Below are positions 1 through 7,321 of a stretch of 16,696 bases of DNA, piece by piece. Every line of letters starts with the position of its first letter. Positions within the stretch are counted from its first letter, which is position 1. Under the pieces are notes generated by a model. It saw only the letters and a list, made by a program, of their open reading frames with translations. It was not told where the DNA came from and ran no database searches. The DNA is taken from NCBI GenBank assembly GCA_902608305.1, contig CACLNK010000021.1:1-16696 (forward strand), written 5' to 3'. The translations under genes were made by a program, and so were the position numbers. The DNA is from an uncultured Pelagibacteraceae bacterium (GTDB taxonomy: Bacteria > Pseudomonadota > Alphaproteobacteria > Pelagibacterales > Pelagibacteraceae).

Positions 1-214
1 CTATTAATTTTACTTTAAGATTTAAGCTTTTAAGATCTAAAAGTAATTTAGCTTTGCTAAAATTTAAAACTATACTTTGATTATAATTTTTTAGATTATT
101 TTGAATGAAACTATTAAATGAATTTGTTTCAATTCCAATGGTTGACAAATAAAGAATAAATGTAAAAATAATTCCAAATAAAATTACAAAAACTGCAGAT
201 ATCCATTTAACCAT
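1..214 (-). CDS. AsmA-like / DUF3971-type membrane protein, N-terminal fragment
   Basis: The first 71 codons of a minus-strand gene are visible; the rest lies beyond base 1. The start ATG (214-212) follows the prfB stop TAA directly with no gap, so the two are very probably co-transcribed. The fragment begins MVKWISAVFVILFGIIFTFI, a short basic N-terminus followed by one hydrophobic segment (about residues 5-24), as in a membrane-anchored protein. After it comes an amphipathic stretch with alternating Leu, Ile and Lys (around residues 50-71). This pattern resembles the N-termini of AsmA/TamB/DUF3971-type envelope proteins, which are anchored in the inner membrane and extend through the periplasm. 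The family assignment rests on this pattern only, because the diagnostic C-terminal region is outside the window. A plain membrane-anchored hypothetical protein is the alternative. Confidence 0.5.
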   Translation of the reverse strand, partial: MVKWISAVFVILFGIIFTFILYLSTIGIETNSFNSFIQNNLKNYNQSIVLNFSKAKLLLDLKSLNLKVKLI

Positions 215-1313
215 TTAATTTTTTAATTTATATAATGAGCTTTCTAAAAATTCATCTATCTCACCATCTAACACCTTGTCTGGATTTGAACTTTCATGAT
301 TAGTTCTATTATCTTTTATAAGCCTGTAAGGGTGTAAAATGTAGGATCGTATTTGGTGGCCCCAGCCAATATCAGATTTTATGCTTTCCTTGTTTTTGGT
401 TTCTTCTTCTTTTTTTTTAATTTCAAAATCGTATAGTCTTGCTCTTAACATATTCATACATGTTTCTTTATTTTTGTGCTGAGATCTTTCATTTTGACAT
501 TGTACCACTATCTTAGTTGGCATGTGAGTAATTCTAACAGCGCTATCAGTTGTATTAACGTGTTGTCCACCAGCACCACTTGATCTATAAGTATCAATTC
601 TTAAATCTTTTTCCACTATTTCTATGTCAATATTTTCATCTACAACTGGATAAACCCAGATGCTTGCAAAACTAGTGTGACGCCTTGCTCCTGAGTCAAA
701 AGGAGAAATTCTTACCAATCGATGTATGCCAGACTCTGATTTTAACCAACCATAAACATATTCCCCTTCGACTTTAATTATTGATGATTTTATTCCAGCT
801 TCATCACCTCTATGTTCACTGATTAATTGTGTCTTAAACTTTTTATCTAAAGCCCATTTCATATACATTCTCCTTAACATTGCTGCCCAATCCTGACTCT
901 CTGTACCGCCTGCGCCTGCATGAATTTCAATATAGCAATCAAAATTATCACTTTCATTTGATAAAAAGCATTTAGTTTCATTTTTTTTTGTTTTAATTTT
1001 TAATTCTTCAATTCTTTTAAAACATTCATTTAAAATTGATTGGTTATTTTCTTCGTTTGCAAGATCATATAAGTCAGACAATTCTTTGCATTCATTTACT
1101 GAATTATTATATGATTGAATTAAATGTTCCTGAAATTTTTTTTCTTTTAAAATTCTTTGAGCTGAAGTTTTATCTTTCCAAAAATTAGAATCCAATATTT
1201 TAGAATTATTTTTTTCTAATGCTAAATATATTTTCTTTTTTTCAAAGATACTCCTTGATTCTTAAATTAATTTTTTCAATTTCTAATTTAATTTTTAAAA
1301 ATTCATTTTCCAT
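215..1313 (-). CDS. prfB: Peptide chain release factor 2, expressed through a programmed +1 frameshift
   Basis: RF2 recognises UGA and UAA stop codons in the ribosomal A site and triggers peptide release. The zero frame starts at ATG 1313-1311 and encodes 23 residues (MENEFLKIK...KEYL), then meets an in-frame TGA at 1244-1242. Skipping one base there opens a frame running to TAA at 217-215, giving 23 + 342 = 365 residues, the same length as E. coli RF2. Using full-length numbering, the stop-recognition tripeptide SPF lies at about 203-205 and the catalytic GGQ at about 248-250 (GAGGQHVN). The ATG overlaps the mrcA stop by one base (TAATG), so translational coupling is likely. Starting at the internal TTG at 1195 would lose the first 39 residues and the autoregulation. 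Identification is firm; use of the frameshift follows from the canonical site and restored family length. Confidence 0.95.
1242..1256 (-). promoter_or_regulatory. prfB: prfB programmed +1 frameshift site with internal Shine-Dalgarno
   Basis: On the minus strand the sequence reads AAG GAG TAT CTT TGA A. It matches the well-known E. coli RF2 site (AGG GGG TAT CTT TGA C). A Shine-Dalgarno-like AAGGAG (1256-1251) sits directly before TAT, the slippery CTT is at 1247-1245 and the TGA at 1244-1242. In the family mechanism, low RF2 makes the ribosome pause at UGA and the peptidyl-tRNA slips from CUU to UUU, giving autoregulated full-length RF2. The TGA is codon 24, close to its place in E. coli. Confidence 0.93.
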
Positions 1314-3652
1314 TAATAGAACTTTAATATATTATTGTTTTTTAATCTATCATTTATATCTTTAAACTGATAATTTTTTAAATCTAGGTTGTCTTTTTTA
1401 AAAGCTTCAACAACCGTTTCTTTAGATCCAAAATTAGCTTTTTTACCATTGACTGGATCTATAACCATCATGGTTATATTTTTGGCTACTTTAAAAGGTC
1501 TTGCATCTTTTTTTTTAACAGCTTTTTTAATGAAATCTTTAAATATTGGTAGCGCAGTTTTAGCTCCCGTTTCGAATTTGCCCAAGGATTTTGGATCATC
1601 CATTCCGACATAAACCCCTACTGCTAGCTTTGAAGTAAATCCAATAAACCATGTATCGGTATTTTTATTTGTTGTTCCTGTTTTACCGGCTATATCTAAA
1701 TTAAGATCTTTAAGCTTTCTACCCGTCCCTCTTTGAACAACGCCTTCTAAGATTGAAGTCATTTGATATGCTGTCTCAGGAGAAAAAATTTGTTCAAATT
1801 TATCAGAAACTTTTGGAATTTCATCACTTAAATAAGATATTTGGTCACATTTTTCACATTCTCTTTTTTCAGTATTAAAAATTGTATTTCCTTCACTATC
1901 TTGAATTCTATCTATCAAAATAGAGTTTATTTTCTTTCCTCCATTAACAAATGAACAGTAAGCAGACGTCAATTTTATTAATGTAGTTTCTGCAGAACCT
2001 AGGGCTATAGATATGAGTTCATCTGGGTTTTCATAAATTCCAAGTTTTTTTGAAAAATTTACAATTTTTTTTATACCTAATTCTTGTGCAATCCTAACTG
2101 TCATTAAATTTCTAGATTTTTCCAAACCAGTTCTTAAAGTTGATGGCCCATAAAATTTTTTTCCATAATTTTCTGGTTTCCACATTTTTAAATCTGTACC
2201 CTGTGCTAAAACTAAAGGGGCATCTAGTATTAATGTTGTAGGAGAAAAGTTATTTTCTAGCGCTAGCGCATAAATAAAAGGTTTAAAAGCAGAACCAGGT
2301 TGTCTTAACGCTTGTGATGCTCTATTAAATTCACTTTTTTTGAAACTAAAACCTCCTGACAATGCATAGACTCTACCAGTAAAAGGATCCATTACAACAA
2401 TCCCACCATTAACTTTTGGAAGTTGTTTTAATTCATATTCACTGTCTTGAATTTTTTTAACATAAATAATATCTCCAATTTTAAACAAATCATAAAATTC
2501 CTTTTTAGTCCAAGATATACTGTTGTAATTAATTACTCCTTTTAAATTATCATTAGTTTCAATGATTGTTGAAAATTTTTTTATATTTTTGACGATTGCT
2601 ATATTCCAACCAATAGATTTTTCTAATTTAAATTTATCTAAATCTTTTTTCCAATTTTTAGAATTTTTTTTATTTGTTAATGATCCTCTCCATCCTTTTC
2701 GTCTATCATAAATTTCTAAACCTTTTCTTAAAGACGAAGTAGCTATATTCTGTAATTCTACATTTAGAGGAGTTTTAATATTAAATCCTTGTTTGTAAAC
2801 TTTTTCAAAGCCAAATTGATTAACTACATTTTTTCTAATATCTTCTACATAATATCTGGTATCTTCTAAAAATATTTTTTTTCTTTTTTTTAATTTAATT
2901 TCTTGTTGAACGAATTTATTATAATCTTTATTGCTTATATAATTGTTATCAAATAAATTTTTTAATACTAAGTTTCTTCTAAATTTTGCCAATTCAATGT
3001 TTTTATAAGGGTTATATTTGCTTGGTGCTTTGGGTAGAGCGGCTAATAATGAGGCTTCTCCATAATTTAAATCACTAATGGGTTTGTCAAAGTATTCTAA
3101 ACTTGCTGAGGCTATTCCATATGCTCCTTGGCCCAAATATATTTGATTTAAATAAAGTTCCAAAATTCTTTTTTTTGAAAGTGATCTTTCTATTCTAAAA
3201 GCTAAAATTGCTTCTTTAATTTTTCTATTTAAACTTACTTCATTGGTTAGCAAAAAATTTTTTGCGACCTGTTGAGTAATAGTGGAAGCTCCTTCTAACC
3301 TTTTCGAATATAAGTAATTTTTAACATTATTAATAGTTGCTCTAACCACTCCTTTGGCATCAACTCCTGGGTGTGAAAAAAAATTTTTATCCTCTGAAGA
3401 TAAAAAGGAATTTATTACTTTTTTAGGAATTGAATTGTAGGGTACAAATATTCTTTTTTGAGCTGAAAAATCGCTTACTAACTCTCCTTCGCCAGAGTAA
3501 ACTTTGCTTGAAACTGACGGTTTGTAATTTTTAAGAAATTTATAATCTGGTAACTTATTTGAAAATACCCATAAAATTGCAAAGACAGCAATTCCCCCAA
3601 TCAAAATTCCACTCAATATTAAGGTAAAAATATTTTTTAGAATCCCGTTCAT
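1313..3652 (-). CDS. mrcA: Bifunctional penicillin-binding protein 1A (transglycosylase/transpeptidase)
   Basis: This class A PBP polymerises lipid II into glycan strands and cross-links them in the periplasm. The 779 residues open with one transmembrane anchor (about 8-30). The GT51 domain follows, with catalytic Glu87 in SSEDKNFFSHPG, then GASTITQQVAKNF (121-133) and ELYLNQIYLGQGAYG (165-179). The transpeptidase domain has Ser454 and Lys457 in SAFK, SRN at 513-515 and KTGT at 657-660, so both active sites look intact. The stretch at about 300-410 fits the OB-like insertion of alphaproteobacterial PBP1A. A Cys pair, C599 and C602, lies between the SRN and KTGT motifs. The gene starts at ATG 3652 with no clear ribosome binding site and shares a base with prfB at its end. 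In many alphaproteobacteria the RNase E, amidase (amiC), mrcA and prfB genes cluster; no amidase is present here. Confidence 0.95.
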   Translation of the reverse strand: MNGILKNIFTLILSGILIGGIAVFAILWVFSNKLPDYKFLKNYKPSVSSKVYSGEGELVSDFSAQKRIFVPYNSIPKKVINSFLSSEDKNFFSHPGVDAKGVVRATINNVKNYLYSKRLEGASTITQQVAKNFLLTNEVSLNRKIKEAILAFRIERSLSKKRILELYLNQIYLGQGAYGIASASLEYFDKPISDLNYGEASLLAALPKAPSKYNPYKNIELAKFRRNLVLKNLFDNNYISNKDYNKFVQQEIKLKKRKKIFLEDTRYYVEDIRKNVVNQFGFEKVYKQGFNIKTPLNVELQNIATSSLRKGLEIYDRRKGWRGSLTNKKNSKNWKKDLDKFKLEKSIGWNIAIVKNIKKFSTIIETNDNLKGVINYNSISWTKKEFYDLFKIGDIIYVKKIQDSEYELKQLPKVNGGIVVMDPFTGRVYALSGGFSFKKSEFNRASQALRQPGSAFKPFIYALALENNFSPTTLILDAPLVLAQGTDLKMWKPENYGKKFYGPSTLRTGLEKSRNLMTVRIAQELGIKKIVNFSKKLGIYENPDELISIALGSAETTLIKLTSAYCSFVNGGKKINSILIDRIQDSEGNTIFNTEKRECEKCDQISYLSDEIPKVSDKFEQIFSPETAYQMTSILEGVVQRGTGRKLKDLNLDIAGKTGTTNKNTDTWFIGFTSKLAVGVYVGMDDPKSLGKFETGAKTALPIFKDFIKKAVKKKDARPFKVAKNITMMVIDPVNGKKANFGSKETVVEAFKKDNLDLKNYQFKDINDRLKNNNILKFY

Positions 3653-3748
3653 TTTAGTTTATTTAACTGATGAATTTGTTAATGTTAAGGCAACAAAATT
3701 TATATACGTTAAAAATATTAGTTAAATGAAACGCATAATCAAAATACA
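3653..3748. promoter_or_regulatory. Divergent intergenic region between mrcA and the RNase E/G gene
   Basis: This 96-bp spacer separates two divergent start codons, so it should carry promoters for both the mrcA-prfB operon and the ribonuclease gene. On the minus strand a plausible sigma70 pair is TTGATT and TAATAT with 16 bp between (around 3716-3743). On the plus strand TATATA near 3700-3706 could be a -10 element. GTTAA occurs four times on the plus strand (3678, 3684, 3708, 3721) and its complement once (3663). These are readings by eye in AT-rich DNA; no transcription start can be fixed. Confidence 0.45.
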
Positions 3749-5524
3749 ATGGAAAAAAATTTATACATTGATGCTTCGCATCCAAATGAAACTAGAGTTG
3801 TACTTAAAACAAATGGAAATATTGAAGATTACGAATACGAAGGTGTAAAAAATAGTCTAATCAAAAACAATATTTATCTTGGAAAAGTCAGCAGAGTAGA
3901 ACCGTCTTTACAAGCGGCATTTATTGATTTTGGAAGAGAAAAACATGGTTTTTTATCTTTTAATGATATTCAATCAGATTATTATCAAATACCTCAAAGC
4001 GATCTTGAAAAAATAAAAAAAGAAGAGAAAAAAACTAGAGAAGAACTTTTAAAAAAAAGTAAAGAACAAGAAGATCAAAACATTCATGATGGTAATCTTA
4101 TTGATGAAGATCCTGTAGAAAAAAAATCAAATGATGCTGAAATCGTTGAAAATAATAAAAAACAAATTCACTATCCATCTAAAAGATACAAAATTCAAGA
4201 AGTAATAAAACCTAATCAAGTAATCCTAGTTCAAGTTTTAAAAGATGAAAGAGGTTTTAAAGGAGCTGCTTTAAGTACATTTATATCAATTGCTGGAAAA
4301 TACATTGTTTTAATGCCGAATACACCAAAAGGTGGTGGAATTTCTAGAAAAATTTTTATTTCCAGCGATAGAAAAAAAGTTAGGGCTATTTTAAATCAAA
4401 TTGAAATCCCAAAAGAAATGGGTGTTATAATTAGAACTGCTGGCTTAAACAAAACAAAAAATGAAATAGAACACGATCTAAATAGTTTAATTAGAGTTTG
4501 GAATTCTATAAAAGAAAATGCAATGAATGCTTTGGCACCATCGTTGATTCATCAAGAAAGTGAAATTATAAAAAGAACTCTAAGAGATATTTTCGATGAA
4601 GAAACTCAAAATGTAATAATTGAAGGTAATGATGGATATCAAAAAGCAAAAAGTTTTATGAAACTTATGATGCCTAAACATCTTAAAAAAATTAAAAAAT
4701 ATAGAGATAAAATTCCATTATTCTTTAAAGAAAACATTGAAAGCAAACTAAATGAAATATTTGAAACAAAAGTAAAATTAAGCTCAGGAGGTTATCTAAT
4801 CATTAATCCAACAGAAGCTTTAGTTTCAATAGATATTAATTCTGGTAAATCAATTAAACAAAAAAACGTCGAAAGCACTGCATTAAATACTAACTTGGAA
4901 GCAGCGGAAGAAATTTCAAGACAAATTAAAATTAGAGACTTGTCTGGTTTAATTATTATTGATTTTATTGACATGTTGAATTTTGGAAATAGAAGATTGG
5001 TAGAAAGAAAATTAAAGGAAAAATGCCGATCTGATAGAGCAAGAATTCAAATTGGTAGAATTAGCAACTTTGGATTATTAGAAATGTCAAGACAACGTTT
5101 AAGAGAAAGCTCTGTTAAGTGGGATGTTTCGCTCACAAATGAATCTTTTGCTTTAAAAATTCTTAAGACAGTTGAAATAAAATCTATCTCAAATAAAGCA
5201 AAATTTGTAAAAGTCAAAGTTTGTGATCAAATAAGAAATTTTATAAAAGAAAATTTTGTTGATGATTTAAAGTATTTTGAAAAAAAAAATAAAATTAAAG
5301 TTGAAATTATTTCTGACAATTCTCTTATAATTCCAGATCACAAGATCGAATTACAGAACAAATCAAAAAAAGTTTTAGAAAAAATTGAGAATATATCAAA
5401 ATTAAGAAATTTAAACGAACAATCCTTACACGATAATACTAACATTAAAAAAATAAAATATAAAAAAAATAACTTTAAAAAAAAAATATTTTATAAAAAA
5501 AAATATTTTAAAAAGACTAAATAA
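3749..5524 (+). CDS. rne: Ribonuclease E/G family endoribonuclease, short form without zinc-link cysteines
   Basis: RNase E/G cuts single-stranded AU-rich RNA in mRNA decay and in rRNA and tRNA maturation. The 591 residues start with a split S1 RNA-binding domain (about 35-180; NIYLGKVSRVEPSLQAAFID, then YYQIP at 78-82). A charged, low-complexity insertion (about 84-140) interrupts it, as in other alphaproteobacterial RNase E proteins. The DNase I-like catalytic part keeps the metal-binding Asp362 and Asp405 (VSIDINSG, IIIDFIDM), spaced 43 residues apart exactly like D303 and D346 of E. coli, plus Asn364. After MSRQRLRESS (446-455) the usual CPxCxG zinc-link is missing. Beyond about 530 there is only a short tail ending in a Lys/Phe/Tyr-rich stretch, with no long degradosome scaffold. 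The 3' end overlaps convergent thiG by 8 bp. RNase G (rng) is a possible alternative name. Confidence 0.9.
   Translation: MEKNLYIDASHPNETRVVLKTNGNIEDYEYEGVKNSLIKNNIYLGKVSRVEPSLQAAFIDFGREKHGFLSFNDIQSDYYQIPQSDLEKIKKEEKKTREELLKKSKEQEDQNIHDGNLIDEDPVEKKSNDAEIVENNKKQIHYPSKRYKIQEVIKPNQVILVQVLKDERGFKGAALSTFISIAGKYIVLMPNTPKGGGISRKIFISSDRKKVRAILNQIEIPKEMGVIIRTAGLNKTKNEIEHDLNSLIRVWNSIKENAMNALAPSLIHQESEIIKRTLRDIFDEETQNVIIEGNDGYQKAKSFMKLMMPKHLKKIKKYRDKIPLFFKENIESKLNEIFETKVKLSSGGYLIINPTEALVSIDINSGKSIKQKNVESTALNTNLEAAEEISRQIKIRDLSGLIIIDFIDMLNFGNRRLVERKLKEKCRSDRARIQIGRISNFGLLEMSRQRLRESSVKWDVSLTNESFALKILKTVEIKSISNKAKFVKVKVCDQIRNFIKENFVDDLKYFEKKNKIKVEIISDNSLIIPDHKIELQNKSKKVLEKIENISKLRNLNEQSLHDNTNIKKIKYKKNNFKKKIFYKKKYFKKTK
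5478..5511 (+). repeat. Two-copy 17-bp tandem repeat in the ribonuclease 3' end
   Basis: A 17-bp unit, nine A followed by TATTTTAT, occurs at 5478-5494 and again at 5495-5511 with one mismatch in the last base. It encodes part of the Lys/Phe/Tyr-rich tail. Read on the minus strand, the repeat follows the thiG stop and presents the self-complementary AAAATATTTT running into T tracts, so it could help end thiSG transcription. That function is inference. Confidence 0.5.
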
Positions 5525-6293
5525 TACCTTTTATAGGTGAAGATGGATTTGCAAAATAATGTTTACCAATTCTACCAGATAAATATGAACCTCTACCGGC
5601 TAAAACAGCATGTTTCATTGCTATAGCCATTTGAAATGGATTCTTTGCTTTAGCTATAGCTGTATTTATTAAAACTCCATCACAACCAAGTTCCATTGCA
5701 ATGGTAGCATCTGATGCTTGACCTAGACCAGCATCAATAATTAATGGTAATTTTGTTTGATTCCTTATTATTTTAATATTTGTATAATTTTGAATTCCTA
5801 ATCCAGATCCTATTGGTGCAGCCAAAGGCATAATTGCGCACGCTCCAACATTTTCTAATCTTTTAGCCATTAAAGGATCGTCGGTGCAATAAACCATTAC
5901 TTTAAATCCTTCTTTAGTTAGAATTTCAGTTGATTTTAAAGTTTCAATCATATCTGGATATAATGTTTTTTTATCTCCCAACACTTCTAATTTTACTAAT
6001 TTCCATCCTCCTATTTCTCTTGCTAGACGTAATGTTCTTAAAGCTTCTTTTGAATTAAAACAGCCAGCTGTATTTGGTAAATAAGTTATTTTTTTTGGAT
6101 TAATATAATCCATTAATAAAGGTTTTTTTTTATCTACTATATTTACCCTTCTTACCGCAACAGTAACTATTTCAGCGCCAGATAGTTTTATAGCTTTTGC
6201 ACATTCAGACATGTTTTTGTATTTTCCAGTGCCTACTATTAAGCGTGATTTAAATTTTTTTTTATCAATTATTAAATTATCTGTTTTCTTCAT
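5517..6293 (-). CDS. thiG: Thiazole synthase ThiG
   Basis: ThiG condenses 1-deoxyxylulose 5-phosphate, dehydroglycine and the sulfur of ThiS-thiocarboxylate into the thiazole phosphate of thiamine. Its 258 residues are the normal length. Family landmarks are LIVGTGKYKN (18-27), VTVAVRRVN (43-51), the Schiff-base lysine Lys101 in VKLEVLGD, the phosphate-binding PLAAPIGSGLGI (about 156-167) and LIIDAGLGQASDA followed by DGVLINTAIAKA. The start ATG (6293-6291) shares one base with the thiS stop, so the two are translationally coupled. The last Gly codons of thiS also form a GGAGGG sequence just upstream, though only about 2 nt from the ATG. The 3' end (TAG) overlaps the convergent ribonuclease gene by 8 bp. 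Confidence 0.96.
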   Translation of the reverse strand: MKKTDNLIIDKKKFKSRLIVGTGKYKNMSECAKAIKLSGAEIVTVAVRRVNIVDKKKPLLMDYINPKKITYLPNTAGCFNSKEALRTLRLAREIGGWKLVKLEVLGDKKTLYPDMIETLKSTEILTKEGFKVMVYCTDDPLMAKRLENVGACAIMPLAAPIGSGLGIQNYTNIKIIRNQTKLPLIIDAGLGQASDATIAMELGCDGVLINTAIAKAKNPFQMAIAMKHAVLAGRGSYLSGRIGKHYFANPSSPIKGII

Positions 6294-6511
6294 TACCCTC
6301 CGCCAATAAAATGAACTATTTCAATTTTATCATTTTTTTTAACTTTAATTTTGCCTAATGATTTCTTATTAGTTATTGTTTGGTTTAATTCAATAGCAAC
6401 CTTTTTGATTGGTACTTTTAATTTCTTTATTAAACTTAATAAAGTAATTTTGTCTTGAATTTTAATAAATTTCCCATTTAATTTAATTTTTATTTTATTT
6501 ATTTTTTTCAT
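6293..6511 (-). CDS. thiS: Sulfur carrier protein ThiS
   Basis: ThiS is a small ubiquitin-fold sulfur carrier whose C-terminal Gly is adenylated and turned into a thiocarboxylate that supplies sulfur to ThiG. The 72 residues end in HFIGGG, keeping the essential C-terminal Gly-Gly. The body shows the expected pattern: an N-terminal strand with LNGK, a TLLSLIKKL helix, a VAIELNQTI strand and a KKNDKIEIVHFIGGG tail. It lies directly upstream of thiG with a one-base overlap (TAATG). Its start is 16 bp from the divergent aroQ start, and no Shine-Dalgarno sequence is seen, so the mRNA may be leaderless or nearly so. Confidence 0.93.
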   Translation of the reverse strand: MKKINKIKIKLNGKFIKIQDKITLLSLIKKLKVPIKKVAIELNQTITNKKSLGKIKVKKNDKIEIVHFIGGG

Positions 6512-6527
6512 AATATATAAGAGTTCA
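6512..6527. promoter_or_regulatory. 16-bp divergent junction between thiS and aroQ
   Basis: The start codons of thiS (minus) and aroQ (plus) are 16 bp apart. The spacer contains TATATA-like sequence but is too short for a full promoter, and no thiamine-pyrophosphate riboswitch can fit before thiS. Promoter elements must extend into the coding regions. Confidence 0.4.
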
Positions 6528-6974
6528 ATGAAAAATAATATTATTGTTATTAATGGTCCAAATCTTAATCTATTAGGTGAAAGAGAACAATCACAATATG
6601 GTTCTGTTACCTATGATGAATTAAAAAACAATTGTCTTAAATATTCAAAATCCTTGGAAATTAATATTGAATTTATTCAATCAAACATTGAAGGTGAAAT
6701 TGTAACTATTATACAGAAAGCTAAAGAAAAATATGATGGTTTAATAATTAATGCTGCTGGATTTACGCATACCTCAGTTGCTATCCGTGATGCACTCGCA
6801 ATTTTTAAAAAACCTAGTATCGAACTACACATATCAAACATATATAAAAGAGAAGAATTTAGACATAAATCTATGATCAGCGATGTAGTAACAGGAATAA
6901 TTTGTGGATTGGGAACTAATGGTTATATTTTGGCCATAAATGCAATGCATGAATTGCTAAAAAAATGGAAATAG
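6528..6974 (+). CDS. aroQ: Type II 3-dehydroquinate dehydratase
   Basis: AroQ removes water from 3-dehydroquinate to give 3-dehydroshikimate, the third step of the shikimate pathway; type II enzymes are small dodecamer-forming flavodoxin-like proteins. The 148 residues match the family's length. Visible landmarks are NGPNLNLLGERE (10-20), catalytic Tyr24 in QSQYG, Asn75 and His81 in IINAAGFTHTS, His101 in IELHISN and Arg112 near FRHKS. It is the first gene of an aroQ-accB-accC operon, an arrangement common in proteobacteria, and overlaps accB by 10 nt. No ribosome binding site is evident before ATG 6528, which is only 16 bp from the divergent thiS start. Confidence 0.96.
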   Translation: MKNNIIVINGPNLNLLGEREQSQYGSVTYDELKNNCLKYSKSLEINIEFIQSNIEGEIVTIIQKAKEKYDGLIINAAGFTHTSVAIRDALAIFKKPSIELHISNIYKREEFRHKSMISDVVTGIICGLGTNGYILAINAMHELLKKWK

Positions 6975-7321
6975 ATAAAAAAATAATAAAAAAATTAATG
7001 GAAGTTTTAGAAGATATAAAACAATCATTAAAAGGTAATGAGATTATTAATAGTGAAGACTCAATTGAAGAAGAAATTGATGACCCTAATAAAGTTATAA
7101 AAAGTCCTATAGTTGGGACAGCCTATTTGTCTCCTGAACCAGGAGCTAAACCTTTTGTTTCAGTTGGAAGAACAATTAAAAAAGGTGAAACTTTATTAAT
7201 TGTTGAAGCAATGAAAACAATGAATCATGTTCCATCTACGGCAGATGGTGTTATTAAAAAAGTTTGTGTTGAGGATGGTCAGCCAGTTGAATTTGGTCAA
7301 ACTATTATAGTTCTTGAATAA
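6965..7321 (+). CDS. accB: Biotin carboxyl carrier protein of acetyl-CoA carboxylase, short form
   Basis: AccB carries biotin between the biotin carboxylase (AccC) and the carboxyltransferase, in the first committed step of fatty-acid synthesis. The 118 residues end in a biotinyl domain (about 46-118) with the biotinylated Lys84 in EAMKTM and the BCCP 'thumb' segment LSPEPGAKPF (55-64). The N-terminal part is compact: a helix (4-22), then an acidic linker (about 25-44) in place of the long Ala/Pro-rich linker usual in larger-genome relatives. The LTEIEI-type strand that normally follows the first helix is not recognisable. ATG 6965 is preferred over Met12 (6998) because IDKKIIKKLMEVLED matches the usual AccB N-terminal helix. 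It overlaps aroQ by 10 nt and accC by one base (TAATG). Confidence 0.94.
   Translation: MEIDKKIIKKLMEVLEDIKQSLKGNEIINSEDSIEEEIDDPNKVIKSPIVGTAYLSPEPGAKPFVSVGRTIKKGETLLIVEAMKTMNHVPSTADGVIKKVCVEDGQPVEFGQTIIVLE

Noticed and set aside
1195..1311. prfB as a truncated gene or pseudogene because of the in-frame TGA
   Set aside because: The TGA sits in the classic RF2 frameshift context and a +1 shift restores a 365-residue protein of normal family length.
3726..3850. Alternative upstream ATG (3726) for the ribonuclease gene
   Set aside because: It is not in frame with the RNase E/G reading frame and gives a short peptide without family resemblance.
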